Shown here piece after piece: positions 38,587 to 46,863 of a stretch of DNA of 64,000 bases. This DNA is from DTWD01 sp963662965 (GTDB taxonomy: Bacteria; Acidobacteriota; Vicinamibacteria; Vicinamibacterales; UBA8438). Each line of letters begins with the position of its first letter. The stretch's first letter is position 1. A program made the position numbers and the translations under genes. The stretch covers positions 1-64,000 of the forward strand of contig OY759970.1 in NCBI GenBank assembly GCA_963662965.1, written 5' to 3'. The notes beneath the pieces were generated by a model, which saw only the letters and a program-made list of their open reading frames with translations, ran no database searches and was not told the DNA's origin.

Positions 38587-38643
38587 AGTGCCCCGTCACA
38601 GTAGTACGCGAAACAACCCCGCGTACTACTGTGACGGGGCACT
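38587..38643. repeat. Perfect 24-bp inverted repeat (57-bp hairpin) between divergent genes
   Basis: The arms at 38587-38610 and 38620-38643 are exact complements (AGTGCCCCGTCACAGTAGTA then CGCG), with a 9-base loop AAACAACCC. It lies between efp (leftward, start 38556) and the DegP-like gene (rightward, start 38716), so it is not a terminator for either. It may be a miniature inverted-repeat element or a regulatory cruciform. Its sequence is unrelated to the hairpin at 8820 and to the dispersed repeat. Confidence 0.92.
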
Positions 38644-38715
38644 TGAGCCGGACCAAGACGGCCAGGCGCGTCCCCGGATAAAATGATGGTGCCGCCAACT
38701 GGTGGGACCACGCTC

Positions 38716-39936
38716 ATGCGCCTTGCCTCTCTTGCGCTCGTGTGCCTCGTGTTTGCCGGGGGGATCACCGCTGGCATCGTTCTCACGGGACAGCTCCGTA
38801 CGGATGCGAACAGCGAGGCGACACCGATGCCGGTCAGCGTCGCGGCTCCGGCGCTCGAGCGGGCCATCGTGTCGCCGGAGACACTGCCGTCGCCGGAGAC
38901 ACCGTCTCCGCCGGCCCTCAGGCAGGCACCCGGCCGTGGGGTGACGCTGCCGGACTTCAGCAGCGTCGCCGAGCAGACGGTCGACGCGGTGACGAACATC
39001 TCGTCACGCCAGGTCGTGCGGCGGCGCTCGCTGTTCGACAACGACCCGTTCTTCCGCTATTTCTTCGGCGACGCGCCTGGCTTGTCCGGCTATCGGGAGC
39101 GACCGAGCCTCGGGTCTGGGGTCATCGTCGATTCCAGCGGCTACGTCCTCACCAATGCCCACGTCGTCGGAAGAAACTCGCGCGGCGTCACGGTGACGTT
39201 GGCGGACGAACGTGAGTACGAAGCGACGGTGGTGGGGCGGGACGAGTCGACTGATATCGCGCTCCTGCGGATCGAGGCCGACGACCTGCCGACCGTGCCG
39301 TGGGGCGATTCGGCGACCCTGCGTATTGCCGAGTGGGTGCTCGCAGTGGGCAACCCGTTCCAGCTCAGCCAGACGGTGACACTCGGCATCGTCAGCGCCG
39401 TCGGTCGTGACAACCTCGGGGTGGCCCGCTACGAAGACTTCATCCAAACCGACGCGGCGATCAATCCAGGCAATTCAGGTGGCGCTCTGATCAACGCACG
39501 CGGCGAGCTCGTCGGGATCAACACCGCGATCTTCAGCGACAGCGGCGGCTACCAAGGCGTCGGCTTCGCCGTCCCGAGCAACCTGGCCCGCCGGGTGATG
39601 GATGAGCTGGTGGCGCATGGCGAAGTCCGTCGCGGCTCGCTCGGCTGGGTTGAGGTCCGCGCCCTGACACCGCGGATCGCCAGGGAGGTCGAGGCGCCCA
39701 ACATGCTCGGCGTCGTCGTCGCGCGGATTCATCAACAGTCGTCCGCCGCCCGGGCCGGGGTCGAACCGGGCGACGTGATCCGGTCGATTGACGGGCAACT
39801 GATCGACGACGTCGCCGAATACGGGCGCCTCATCTCGGACGCCGCGGTCGGGTCGACGATCACTCTCAGTCTCCTCCGCTACGGTGACCCGCTCGAGCTT
39901 CGCGTCACGGTTGAACGGGCACGGCCTCCTCGTTAG
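38716..39936 (+). CDS. DegP/HtrA-like periplasmic serine protease
   Basis: 406 residues from ATG 38716 (or 38683). A signal anchor (about 1-25) is followed by a Pro/Thr/Ser-rich linker, a trypsin-like domain and one PDZ domain (about 300-400). The triad is His in LTNAHVVG, Asp in STDIALLRIE and Ser in NPGNSGGALIN. Two stretches (FDNDPFFRYFFGD) match the LA loop region of HtrA proteases. One PDZ makes it DegS/DegQ-short type. It probably degrades misfolded envelope proteins. Confidence 0.94.
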   Translation: MRLASLALVCLVFAGGITAGIVLTGQLRTDANSEATPMPVSVAAPALERAIVSPETLPSPETPSPPALRQAPGRGVTLPDFSSVAEQTVDAVTNISSRQVVRRRSLFDNDPFFRYFFGDAPGLSGYRERPSLGSGVIVDSSGYVLTNAHVVGRNSRGVTVTLADEREYEATVVGRDESTDIALLRIEADDLPTVPWGDSATLRIAEWVLAVGNPFQLSQTVTLGIVSAVGRDNLGVARYEDFIQTDAAINPGNSGGALINARGELVGINTAIFSDSGGYQGVGFAVPSNLARRVMDELVAHGEVRRGSLGWVEVRALTPRIAREVEAPNMLGVVVARIHQQSSAARAGVEPGDVIRSIDGQLIDDVAEYGRLISDAAVGSTITLSLLRYGDPLELRVTVERARPPR

Positions 39937-40541
39937 ACGGGACTGGCGGACACGGCGTCGCTGTCGCGCAGATACGCACGCCAGCGTCGGTCAGTCCCGA
40001 CGCTGATACCGATGCGCAGGCTCCAGCCAATCGCCCCGACGGCCCGCCCCGGGTCCTCGATATACAAGCGGTCACCGCACAGGTCGGTCCGGTTGTGTCG
40101 AAGGGTCACGCCGAGCGCGCGGGTCACGTTGCCCGGACCGCGACACAGAAGGGCGTCGACGGCCGGCGCCTTCCGGCGGCGGCGCATAAGCGGCCGTCCA
40201 GTGCGTGGCTGGAGCGCGCGGATCAGGACGGCGGCCGGATAGCCCACCGGCTCGGTGACCGCGTTGAGCAGATAGTGCATGCCGTAGTTGAGATAGACAT
40301 AGGCATGGCCAGGCGGACCATAGAGCGGCAGATTGCGCCGCGTGAGTCCGGGCGCGGCGTGGCATGCGGGGTCGTCTTCGCCGATGTACGCCTCGACTTC
40401 GACGATCACGCCCGTCACCACGCCGGCGGTGGTCGTGTGGACCAGCACCTTTCCCAGTAGATCACGCGCCACATCGAGCGTCGGCCGACGATAGAACGCA
40501 CGCGGCAGGCGGGTGGCGCGGCTCACCAGCGACCTGTCCAC
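39933..40541 (-). CDS. 3-methyladenine DNA glycosylase (MPG/AAG type)
   Basis: 202 residues from GTG 40541, just after the uvrA stop. Excises alkylated purines in base-excision repair. Seen: LLGKVLVHTT near the N-terminus, VIVEVEAYIGEDDPACHA with the catalytic Glu, GHAYVYLNYGMHYLLNAV and ALLCRGPGNVTRALGV. Length matches the eukaryotic-type AAG family found in bacteria. A Met at 40574 would overlap uvrA by 29 bases. It converges by 4 bases on the DegP-like gene. Confidence 0.92.
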   Translation of the reverse strand: MDRSLVSRATRLPRAFYRRPTLDVARDLLGKVLVHTTTAGVVTGVIVEVEAYIGEDDPACHAAPGLTRRNLPLYGPPGHAYVYLNYGMHYLLNAVTEPVGYPAAVLIRALQPRTGRPLMRRRRKAPAVDALLCRGPGNVTRALGVTLRHNRTDLCGDRLYIEDPGRAVGAIGWSLRIGISVGTDRRWRAYLRDSDAVSASPV

Positions 40542-40545
40542 GCCA

Positions 40546-43500
40546 CTAGTCAGCGTAGGCGTGGGCCCGGCCAACCGCGAGCGTTTCCTTCAAGTACCGG
40601 CCGGTGTGCGAACCGGCGTGGCCGGCCACGCGCTCCGGCGGCCCGGCGACGACGAGCTGCCCCCCGTCGTCCCCGCCGTCAGGCCCGAGATCCACGATCC
40701 AGTCTGCCGTCTTGATGACGTCGAGGTTGTGCTCGATCACCAGGACCGTGTGGCCGCCTTCGACGAGCTTCTTGAACGCCGCCAGCAACTTGGCGATGTC
40801 GTCGAAGTGCAGACCGGTGGTCGGCTCATCGAAGATGTAGAGTGACCGCTCGCTGTGATGGGTCCCAAGATGGGCTGCAATCTTGATACGTTGCGCCTCA
40901 CCCCCGGACAGCGTCGTGGCGGGCTGGCCCAGTCGCAGGTAGCCGAGCCCGATTTCATCGAGGACCTGGAGCCGCCGGATGACCTTCGGCGACGCACCAA
41001 AGAAGTGCAGCGCCTCGTGGACCGTCATCTCGAGGACCTGGTCCACCCGCCGGCCGCGGTACGTCACCTCGAGGACCTGCGGCTTGAAGCGCTTGCCGTC
41101 GCAGTGCTCGCACGGCACGAACACGTCGGCGAGAAACTGCATCTCGACCCGTACCTCGCCTTCGCCCTCGCAGCCGTCGCACCGGCCCCCCGGCACGTTG
41201 AACGAGAAGTGGCTCGCCGTCAGCCCACGGGCGCGGGCGTCCTTCGTTTGCGCGAACAACTCCCGGATGGGGTCGAACGCCTTCAAATAGGTGACCGGGT
41301 TCGACCGCGGCGTCCGCCCGATCGGAGCCTGGTCGACGAGCACGACATCGTTGAGGAGCTCGACGCCGATAATCGCCTCATGCGTGCCGACGCGTTTCTC
41401 CCATGCGCCCTTCGCTCGCTTGATCGCGGCGTAGAGCACGTCATGGACGAGCGTCGACTTCCCGGACCCGCTCACACCGGTCACGCAGGTCAGCATGTTC
41501 AGCGGAATCTCGACATCGATCTGCTTCAGGTTGTGCTCCGCCGCGCCGACCACCCGCAAGCACTGCGTGCTCGGCAGGCGTTTGCGACGCACCGCCGGGA
41601 CCGGAATGGCAAGCTCGCCCCTGAGGTATTTCGCCGTCAGCGACGTCGTCTCCTCGGCCAGCCGGGCGTACGCCCCGGCAAACACCACCTTCCCGCCGCG
41701 CGTTCCCGCGCCCAGGCCGAGATCGACGACATAGTCGCTCGATCGAATCATGTCGGCGTCGTGTTCGACGACGATCACGGTGTTCCCTTGGTCGCGCAAC
41801 TGGCGCAAGATGCGGATGAGCCGTTCGTTGTCGCGCGGGTGCAGCCCGATCGACGGCTCGTCGAGCACGTAGAGGGTGCCCACGAGTGACGACCCCAGCG
41901 ACGTGGCCAGATTGATACGCTGGGCCTCTCCCCCCGACAGCGTCGACGACAGCCGGTCGAGGGTGAGGTAGTCGAGCCCGACGTCGCTCAGAAACGCCAG
42001 GCGTCGGCCGATCTCGCGCGTCACCCGCGCCACGATCGCTTCCTCCTTCTCGGTGAGCTCGAGCTCCTCGAAAAACTGGCGCGCGCCGGCAACGGTGAAC
42101 CCACACACCTCGTCGACGGTGCGACTTCCAACCCGCACATCGCGTGCCTCACGTCGCAAGCGCGCACCCTCGCACTCGGGACAGATGAGATAGCCACGAT
42201 ACCGGCTGAGAAACACCCGGACATGAACCTTGTATTTCTTCCGTTCGAGCCAGCGGAAGAAACCCTGTATCCCGTGGTAGTCCTCGCCGTCCCCCTCGAT
42301 CACGAAGCGACGCTCGTCCTTGGTGAGGTCGGACCAGGGAACCGACATCCGCACGCGGCGGCCACGGGCGGCCCGCTTCAGATCAGCGAGATGGGAGCGG
42401 TAGTGCGGTTTGCTCCACGGCTCGATCGCGTTGTGGTTGATCGATTTGGACACATCCGGCACCACGAGGTTCATATCGAGCTCGATGACATTGCCGAACC
42501 CGTGGCACGTCGGACAGGCCCCGAAGGGGCTGTTGAACGAGAAGAGCCGGGGCTGCGGGATCTCGTACGCGATGCCGCAGGGGCGACACTCGAAGCGCTC
42601 GCTGAAGCGATGGATGATCGGCTCAGGCGCCGGCGCGCCGGCATCGGCCGTCACGGGCGTGGCCGCTTCGATCGCGAACGCGTTCCCACCCCCTTCTTGA
42701 TAGGCGGTCTCGATCGAGTCGGTCAGACGCGTGAGCGACTCGGGTCCCGCCTTGACGCGGTCGACGACCACCTGAATCGTCGGCTGTCCAGCCAGCACGG
42801 CCGGATCGAGGTCGTCGAACGAGACGGCGCGGCCCTCGACATAGATACGACCGAATCCTTTGCGCCGGAGCGACTCGATGGCGCCCGCGACCGGGTCAGC
42901 GCCGGCTTCGAGCTCGCGCACCGCGCTCTCGTCGCGCTTGGGCTTCCGCTTCGCTTTGGCAGTGCGAGCCGTTCGTTTCTTGTTTTTAGGAGAACGACCG
43001 TTCGACGGTGACGTCTGCTCCGCAATCTCATCGACGTCGCCCCGCGGGTCACCATTCGATGCGGTCGGAACCGCGACCACCGGCATCTCGAACCCGAGCA
43101 GCAACCTCGTCCCCTCGGCGAGCGCCGCGAGCTCGCGTGCCGCCACTTCAGCGGTTTCGCGCACCACCTCGTTGCCGCACTGATGGCAGGTCGTCCGACC
43201 GACCCGCGCGAACAGCAATCGCAGGTAGTCGTGAATCTCGGTCGTCGTGCCGACCGTCGACCGGGGATTCCGCAAGCTGTTTTTTTGGCGAATCGCGATG
43301 GCGGGACAGATGCCGTCAATCCTGTCGACATCGGGCTTCTCCATCCGTTCGAGGAACTGACGTGCGTAGGCGGACAGCGATTCGACGTAACGCCGCTGCC
43401 CTTCGGCGTAGATCGTGTCGAACGCCAGCGATGACTTCCCGGACCCGCTCACGCCGGTCACGACGATCACCTGCTGCTGCGGCAAGGTGAGGTCGATGTT

Positions 43501-43572
43501 CTTGAGGTTGTGGGTGCGGGCGCCCCGGATGACGATGTGGCCGTTGGCCTGGTGTCGGGTCGACTCCGGCAT
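40546..43572 (-). CDS. uvrA: Excinuclease ABC subunit A
   Basis: 1008 residues. Damage-recognition ATPase with two ABC modules. First Walker A VTGVSGSGKSSLAFDT, ABC signature LSGGEAQRINLA and VLDEPSIGLHPRD; second Walker A VTGVSGSGKSTLVHD, TLSGGEAQRIKIA and IFDEPTTGLHFDD. Zinc-binding CxxC pairs lie in CRPCG/CPTCHG and CDGCEGEG/CEHCDG. A basic insertion near residues 190-215 (KNKKRTARTAKAKRKPK) sits in the UvrB-binding region and is longer than usual. The set uvrA, uvrC and a 3-methyladenine glycosylase lies within 9 kb. Confidence 0.97.
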   Translation of the reverse strand: MPESTRHQANGHIVIRGARTHNLKNIDLTLPQQQVIVVTGVSGSGKSSLAFDTIYAEGQRRYVESLSAYARQFLERMEKPDVDRIDGICPAIAIRQKNSLRNPRSTVGTTTEIHDYLRLLFARVGRTTCHQCGNEVVRETAEVAARELAALAEGTRLLLGFEMPVVAVPTASNGDPRGDVDEIAEQTSPSNGRSPKNKKRTARTAKAKRKPKRDESAVRELEAGADPVAGAIESLRRKGFGRIYVEGRAVSFDDLDPAVLAGQPTIQVVVDRVKAGPESLTRLTDSIETAYQEGGGNAFAIEAATPVTADAGAPAPEPIIHRFSERFECRPCGIAYEIPQPRLFSFNSPFGACPTCHGFGNVIELDMNLVVPDVSKSINHNAIEPWSKPHYRSHLADLKRAARGRRVRMSVPWSDLTKDERRFVIEGDGEDYHGIQGFFRWLERKKYKVHVRVFLSRYRGYLICPECEGARLRREARDVRVGSRTVDEVCGFTVAGARQFFEELELTEKEEAIVARVTREIGRRLAFLSDVGLDYLTLDRLSSTLSGGEAQRINLATSLGSSLVGTLYVLDEPSIGLHPRDNERLIRILRQLRDQGNTVIVVEHDADMIRSSDYVVDLGLGAGTRGGKVVFAGAYARLAEETTSLTAKYLRGELAIPVPAVRRKRLPSTQCLRVVGAAEHNLKQIDVEIPLNMLTCVTGVSGSGKSTLVHDVLYAAIKRAKGAWEKRVGTHEAIIGVELLNDVVLVDQAPIGRTPRSNPVTYLKAFDPIRELFAQTKDARARGLTASHFSFNVPGGRCDGCEGEGEVRVEMQFLADVFVPCEHCDGKRFKPQVLEVTYRGRRVDQVLEMTVHEALHFFGASPKVIRRLQVLDEIGLGYLRLGQPATTLSGGEAQRIKIAAHLGTHHSERSLYIFDEPTTGLHFDDIAKLLAAFKKLVEGGHTVLVIEHNLDVIKTADWIVDLGPDGGDDGGQLVVAGPPERVAGHAGSHTGRYLKETLAVGRAHAYAD

Positions 43573-43668
43573 CGTGTGCTGCTAGAAAACGAATGTCGTC
43601 ACGGTGACAAGCTTCGCCGCAACGGTAACAGATGAGTGTAGAGCCACTGCAACGCTCAAGGCAACCTG

Positions 43669-44121
43669 GTGCCATCGCCGTATACTGACCGCGTGGAGCA
43701 ACAGCAGCCGCAGACGCCGCCGACCGCGCCGCCGCGTGACATGACGCAGCACGTCACGATCCTCGGGGCGTTTCACATCGTGCTCGGGGGACTCGGGCTG
43801 GTGATCGCATTCGTCATCATCGTGGTGTTCGGCGGGGTCGCCGGCGCCATCAGCCTCGGTGCGGCCGACGAACCCGACGCGTGGATCGCGATTCCGGTGG
43901 TCGGTATCGTCGGCTCCGTGTTGCTGGTCATCGCGCTCACGTTGTCGCTTCCAGGGATCGTCGCCGGCCTCGGGTTGATCAAGCATAAGGCTTGGGCGCG
44001 CGTGCTGGCCATCGTCCTCTCGGTGCTACACCTCATCAACTTCCCGTTCGGTACGCTGCTCTCGATCTACGGCCTATGGGTCTTGTTGTCGCGCGACACG
44101 GAACGACTGTTTGAAACTTAG
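43669..44121 (+). CDS. Small integral membrane protein of unknown function
   Basis: 150 residues from GTG 43669, or 142 from GTG 43693. A Pro/Gln-rich start (VEQQQPQTPPTAPP) is followed by four membrane helices: GAFHIVLGGLGLVIAFVIIV, IPVVGIVGSVLLVIALTLSL, RVLAIVLSVLHLI and LLSIYGLWVLLS. The last residues are ERLFET, and the TAG stop is part of a short dispersed-repeat copy. I do not recognise the family. It is the last backbone gene before the tRNA-Thr insertion region. Confidence 0.75.
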   Translation: MPSPYTDRVEQQQPQTPPTAPPRDMTQHVTILGAFHIVLGGLGLVIAFVIIVVFGGVAGAISLGAADEPDAWIAIPVVGIVGSVLLVIALTLSLPGIVAGLGLIKHKAWARVLAIVLSVLHLINFPFGTLLSIYGLWVLLSRDTERLFET

Positions 44122-44139
44122 ACGGGGCTGACGACCCCG
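44117..44139 (+). repeat. Dispersed repeat, short form at the end of the membrane-protein gene
   Basis: Reads CTTAGACGGGGCTGACGACC then CCG, including the TAG stop codon of the gene. It forms ACGGGGCTGACGACCCCGT, a small hairpin with a 5-base stem. It is the last copy seen before the accessory region, where I found none. Confidence 0.65.
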
Positions 44140-44201
44140 TGTGCTACCATGCGCTGTTGCGCGTGTGTAGAGCGCGCACACCATTCGCACGCGTCCCACA
44201 A

Positions 44202-44277
44202 GCCGGCGTAGCTCAGCTGGTAGAGCAGCTGATTCGTAATCAGCAGGTCAGCGGTTCGAGTCCGCTCGCCGGCTCCA
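44202..44277 (+). tRNA. tRNA-Thr (anticodon CGU)
   Basis: 76 bases with the 3' CCA encoded. The acceptor stem pairs GCCGGCG with CGCCGGC. The D arm is GCTCAGCTGGTAGAGC. The anticodon stem-loop GCTGA-TTCGTAA-TCAGC gives anticodon CGT, which reads ACG (Thr), and the T arm is GCGGTTCGAGTCCGC. The 3' 45 bases are repeated at 50297-50341, so it is the integration site of the neighbouring element. The gene itself remains complete. Confidence 0.97.
44233..44277 (+). repeat. Left attachment site (attL), 3' part of tRNA-Thr
   Basis: These 45 bases, from TTCGTAATCAGC in the anticodon loop to the CCA end, are identical to 50297-50341. Integrase tail sequence begins 65 bases downstream. An exact copy of a tRNA 3' end next to an integrase is the usual signature of tyrosine-recombinase integration. 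Confidence 0.92.
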
Positions 44278-44341
44278 GACAACACCAGCAAATACCGACT
44301 CTCTTGAGGTCGCGGCCGACGTGGCGATCGGCGTTGACCCC

Positions 44342-44460
44342 CTAACTGACCCCCTCACGCGGCAGGACGGCGTCCATTCGCCGGGCTGCCCTAGCAGCAG
44401 TCTGCTTCTGGAGGTGCGAATACAGGTCGGCGGTCACCCGCAGTTCAGAGTGGCCGAGGA
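44342..44460 (-). pseudogene. Tyrosine recombinase (integrase), C-terminal remnant
   Basis: The minus-strand frame ending at TAG 44344-44342 encodes about 39 residues, LLGHSELRVTADLYSHL... then QKQTAARAARRMDAVL. LLGHS-x2-x-VT-x-x-(L/Y)YSH is the box II end of tyrosine recombinases, with His and the catalytic Tyr in LYSH. It is cut at 44461 by the terminal repeat of the IS6-family element, and the rest of the gene is not found on the other side. It belonged to the element that used the tRNA-Thr. Confidence 0.85.
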
Positions 44461-44523
44461 GGCATTGTCAAGTTGCCGACCAGAGCGCGTTTCTCTCCCT
44501 TGGCGCCGAGCGCCCGCGGCCGG

Positions 44524-45162
44524 TTAGCAGGCACACGTTACCTCATCCCAGAGACGGAACGAGCGGGCTCTCAAGAGACGGTGGTGAGCTGCCCGGAGCA
44601 GGTGGCGACCGACCCTGAACAGATTCTGGACGACGCCGTGCACCGATGCGAACCGTTGCAGGTGGGCGGCCGACTTGAACCGGCGCATCTGCCGCTCGCG
44701 TTGACGAGTCGGTTGATGCGAGACCGCCGCTCGGTTGTTTTCGTACTGCCGAGTACTGTGGACCACGGACGGCATCACGGTACGATGCGCGGCCGAGTAG
44801 CTGCGGAGCTTGTCTGTGATCAGCCGGCGAGGCTCGCAGCCTTGTCTTCTCAACAGCTTGCGGAAGAACCGTTTGGCCGTCCGTCGATTGCGCCGCGACT
44901 GCACCAGGATGTCGAGCACGTCGCCGTCCTCGTCCACGGCACGCCACAGATACTGCTGCCGCCCCTGGATCCTCACGAACAGTTCGTCCAGATACCAGGT
45001 GTCGCCTTGGCGGCCCCGGCGGTGTCGCAACCTCCGCGCATAGGCGAGTCCGAACGTCATACACCACTGCCGAATCGCCTCGTAGGTTACGGTGATACCC
45101 CGTTCAGCGAGGAGATCCTCAACCTCCCGGAAACTCAGGCCGAACCGGTAGTAGAGCCAGAC
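44524..45162 (-). pseudogene. IS6-family transposase, main (3') part
   Basis: Encodes the part from VWLYYRFGLSFREVEDLL to the end. Joined to the 21 codons at 48163-48225, it restores a 233-residue transposase, the normal size. Catalytic Asp residues lie in TWYLDELFV and LITDKLRSY. The third acidic residue appears replaced: the decayed copy at 58.8 kb has RAEVSHQPTRQRER, whereas here it reads RAAVSHQPTRQRER, with Ala where Glu is expected. The visible frame from 45219 reads into IS21 bases and is an artefact of the insertion. Confidence 0.88.
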
Positions 45163-45270
45163 CCTCGGTGGACACCCAAAACCGGCCACTGATGGACAGC
45201 TGAAAACCGGCCACCACACGTAGCGAGTCGAGACGTTGACGTCGGCGGGGAACTGCGGTTCCTACGCCGC

Positions 45271-46863
45271 ATGAGCAACGTCTTGAGCGAACACACACGA
45301 CAGCAGGTCCTGGCGCTGGGGCGACTGGGTTGGTCGCTGCGGCGCATCGAGGAGGCGACGGGCGTCCGTCGGGAGACGGCCAGCGGCTATCTGAAGACGG
45401 CCGGCGTCCCGGTGCGTGGGCGGGGCGGTCGGCCCCGGGACTGGCCGCCAAAACCGGCCACCACGCCCGCGGTGTTCACCGACCCTTCCCCCGCAAAACC
45501 GGCCACCACGGCGCAGGTGTCCACCGACCTCGCGGCGCTCGCCCCGCCGGGCTGCGCGCCGCGCGCGAGCACGTGCGAGCCCTATCGCGAGCTGATCGTC
45601 GAGGCGCTGGGCCGCGGGCGCAACGCCATGGCCATCTGGCAAGACCTGGTCGACGACCACGGGTTTCCGGGGCGCTACGCCAGTGTCCGTCGCTTCGTCG
45701 CCACGCTGCGCGACCGCCCTCCCGTCGAGGCCCGTGTCGTCATCACGACCGCCCGCGGCGAGGAAGCGCAGGTCGACTACGGCGAGGGCCCGATGGTCCG
45801 TCACCCGGACACCGGCAAGTACCGCCGCACGCGGCTCTTCGTCCTCACCCTCGGCTACTCCCGCAAAGCGGTCCGGTTCCTCCTCTGGCGGTCGAGCACG
45901 CGCGTCTGGGCCGAACTCCACGAGCGCGCCTTCCGCCGGCTGGGGGGCACGGTGCGCGTCGTCGTGCTCGACAACCTCAAGGAGGGCGTCCTCACCCCGG
46001 ACGTCTACGACCCGGCACTGAACCCGCTCTACCGCGACGTGCTCGCCCACTACGGCATCGTCGCGCTGCCGTGCCGGGTCGGGGATCCCGATCGCAAGGG
46101 CAAAGTCGAATCGGGCATCGGCCACACGCAGAAGACGCCGTTACAGGGACTCCGCTTCGAGACGCTCGACGCGGCCCAAGCGTATCTGGACCGCTGGGAG
46201 ACGCGCTGGGCCGATACGCGCATCCACGGCACTACCAAGCGCCAGGTGGCGGTGATGTTTGCCGAGGAACAGCCCGCGCTGGGGCCCCTGCCCCTCGAGC
46301 CGTTCCGCTATTACCAGTACGGCGTCCGAACCGTGCACCTCGATGGCTGCGTCGAAGTCGAGGCGGCCTACTACGGCGTCCCGCCCGGCTGGATCGGCCG
46401 GCGCGTCGACGTCCAGTGGACCGGGGCCACGGTCCGGGTGCTCCACCCCACGACCGGCCAGCTGCTCCGCGAGCATCTCCGCGCCCCGCGCGGCTGGCAT
46501 CAGATCAACGACGCCGACCGCCCAGCGCGCACCCCGGCCAAGACGCTCGCCCTGCTCGCCGCCGCCTCGCGCGCGGGCCCGTCGGTGGGCACCATCTGCG
46601 ACCACATCCATCAGCACGACGGTGCCGCCGGGGTCCGCCGCATCCTCGGCGTCCTCTCCCTCGTCAAGACGCACGGCCCCACCGTCGTCGAGGAGGCCGC
46701 CATGGCGGCCCTCGAACTCGGTGTCCCGACCTATCGGTTTCTCAAACGGTACCTCGACCGCCGGCCGTCGGTCCCACTCACGCTGCGGCAGGTCGACCCG
46801 CTCATCCGACAACTGACCCTCTACCGCGATCTCATCGATCGCAGAACAGGAGACACCTCATGA
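45271..46863 (+). CDS. istA: IS21-family transposase IstA
   Basis: 530 residues. The N-terminal helix-turn-helix (VLALGRLGWSLRRIEEATG) is followed by a retroviral-integrase-type core with Asp in EEAQVDYGEGPM, Asp in VVVLDNLKEGVL and Glu in GKVESGIGHTQ. The C-terminal region is typical (VPPGWIGRRVDVQW-type segment). Residues about 60-80 repeat KPATT twice, because two transposase-site-like AAAACCGGCCACCAC boxes lie within the coding sequence. It overlaps istB by 4 bases. The gene looks intact. Confidence 0.93.
   Translation: MSNVLSEHTRQQVLALGRLGWSLRRIEEATGVRRETASGYLKTAGVPVRGRGGRPRDWPPKPATTPAVFTDPSPAKPATTAQVSTDLAALAPPGCAPRASTCEPYRELIVEALGRGRNAMAIWQDLVDDHGFPGRYASVRRFVATLRDRPPVEARVVITTARGEEAQVDYGEGPMVRHPDTGKYRRTRLFVLTLGYSRKAVRFLLWRSSTRVWAELHERAFRRLGGTVRVVVLDNLKEGVLTPDVYDPALNPLYRDVLAHYGIVALPCRVGDPDRKGKVESGIGHTQKTPLQGLRFETLDAAQAYLDRWETRWADTRIHGTTKRQVAVMFAEEQPALGPLPLEPFRYYQYGVRTVHLDGCVEVEAAYYGVPPGWIGRRVDVQWTGATVRVLHPTTGQLLREHLRAPRGWHQINDADRPARTPAKTLALLAAASRAGPSVGTICDHIHQHDGAAGVRRILGVLSLVKTHGPTVVEEAAMAALELGVPTYRFLKRYLDRRPSVPLTLRQVDPLIRQLTLYRDLIDRRTGDTS

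Noticed and set aside
43583..44039. Minus-strand frames opposite the four-helix membrane protein
   Set aside because: They are Thr/Ser/Asp/His-rich shadows, whereas the plus-strand frame gives four clean hydrophobic helices.
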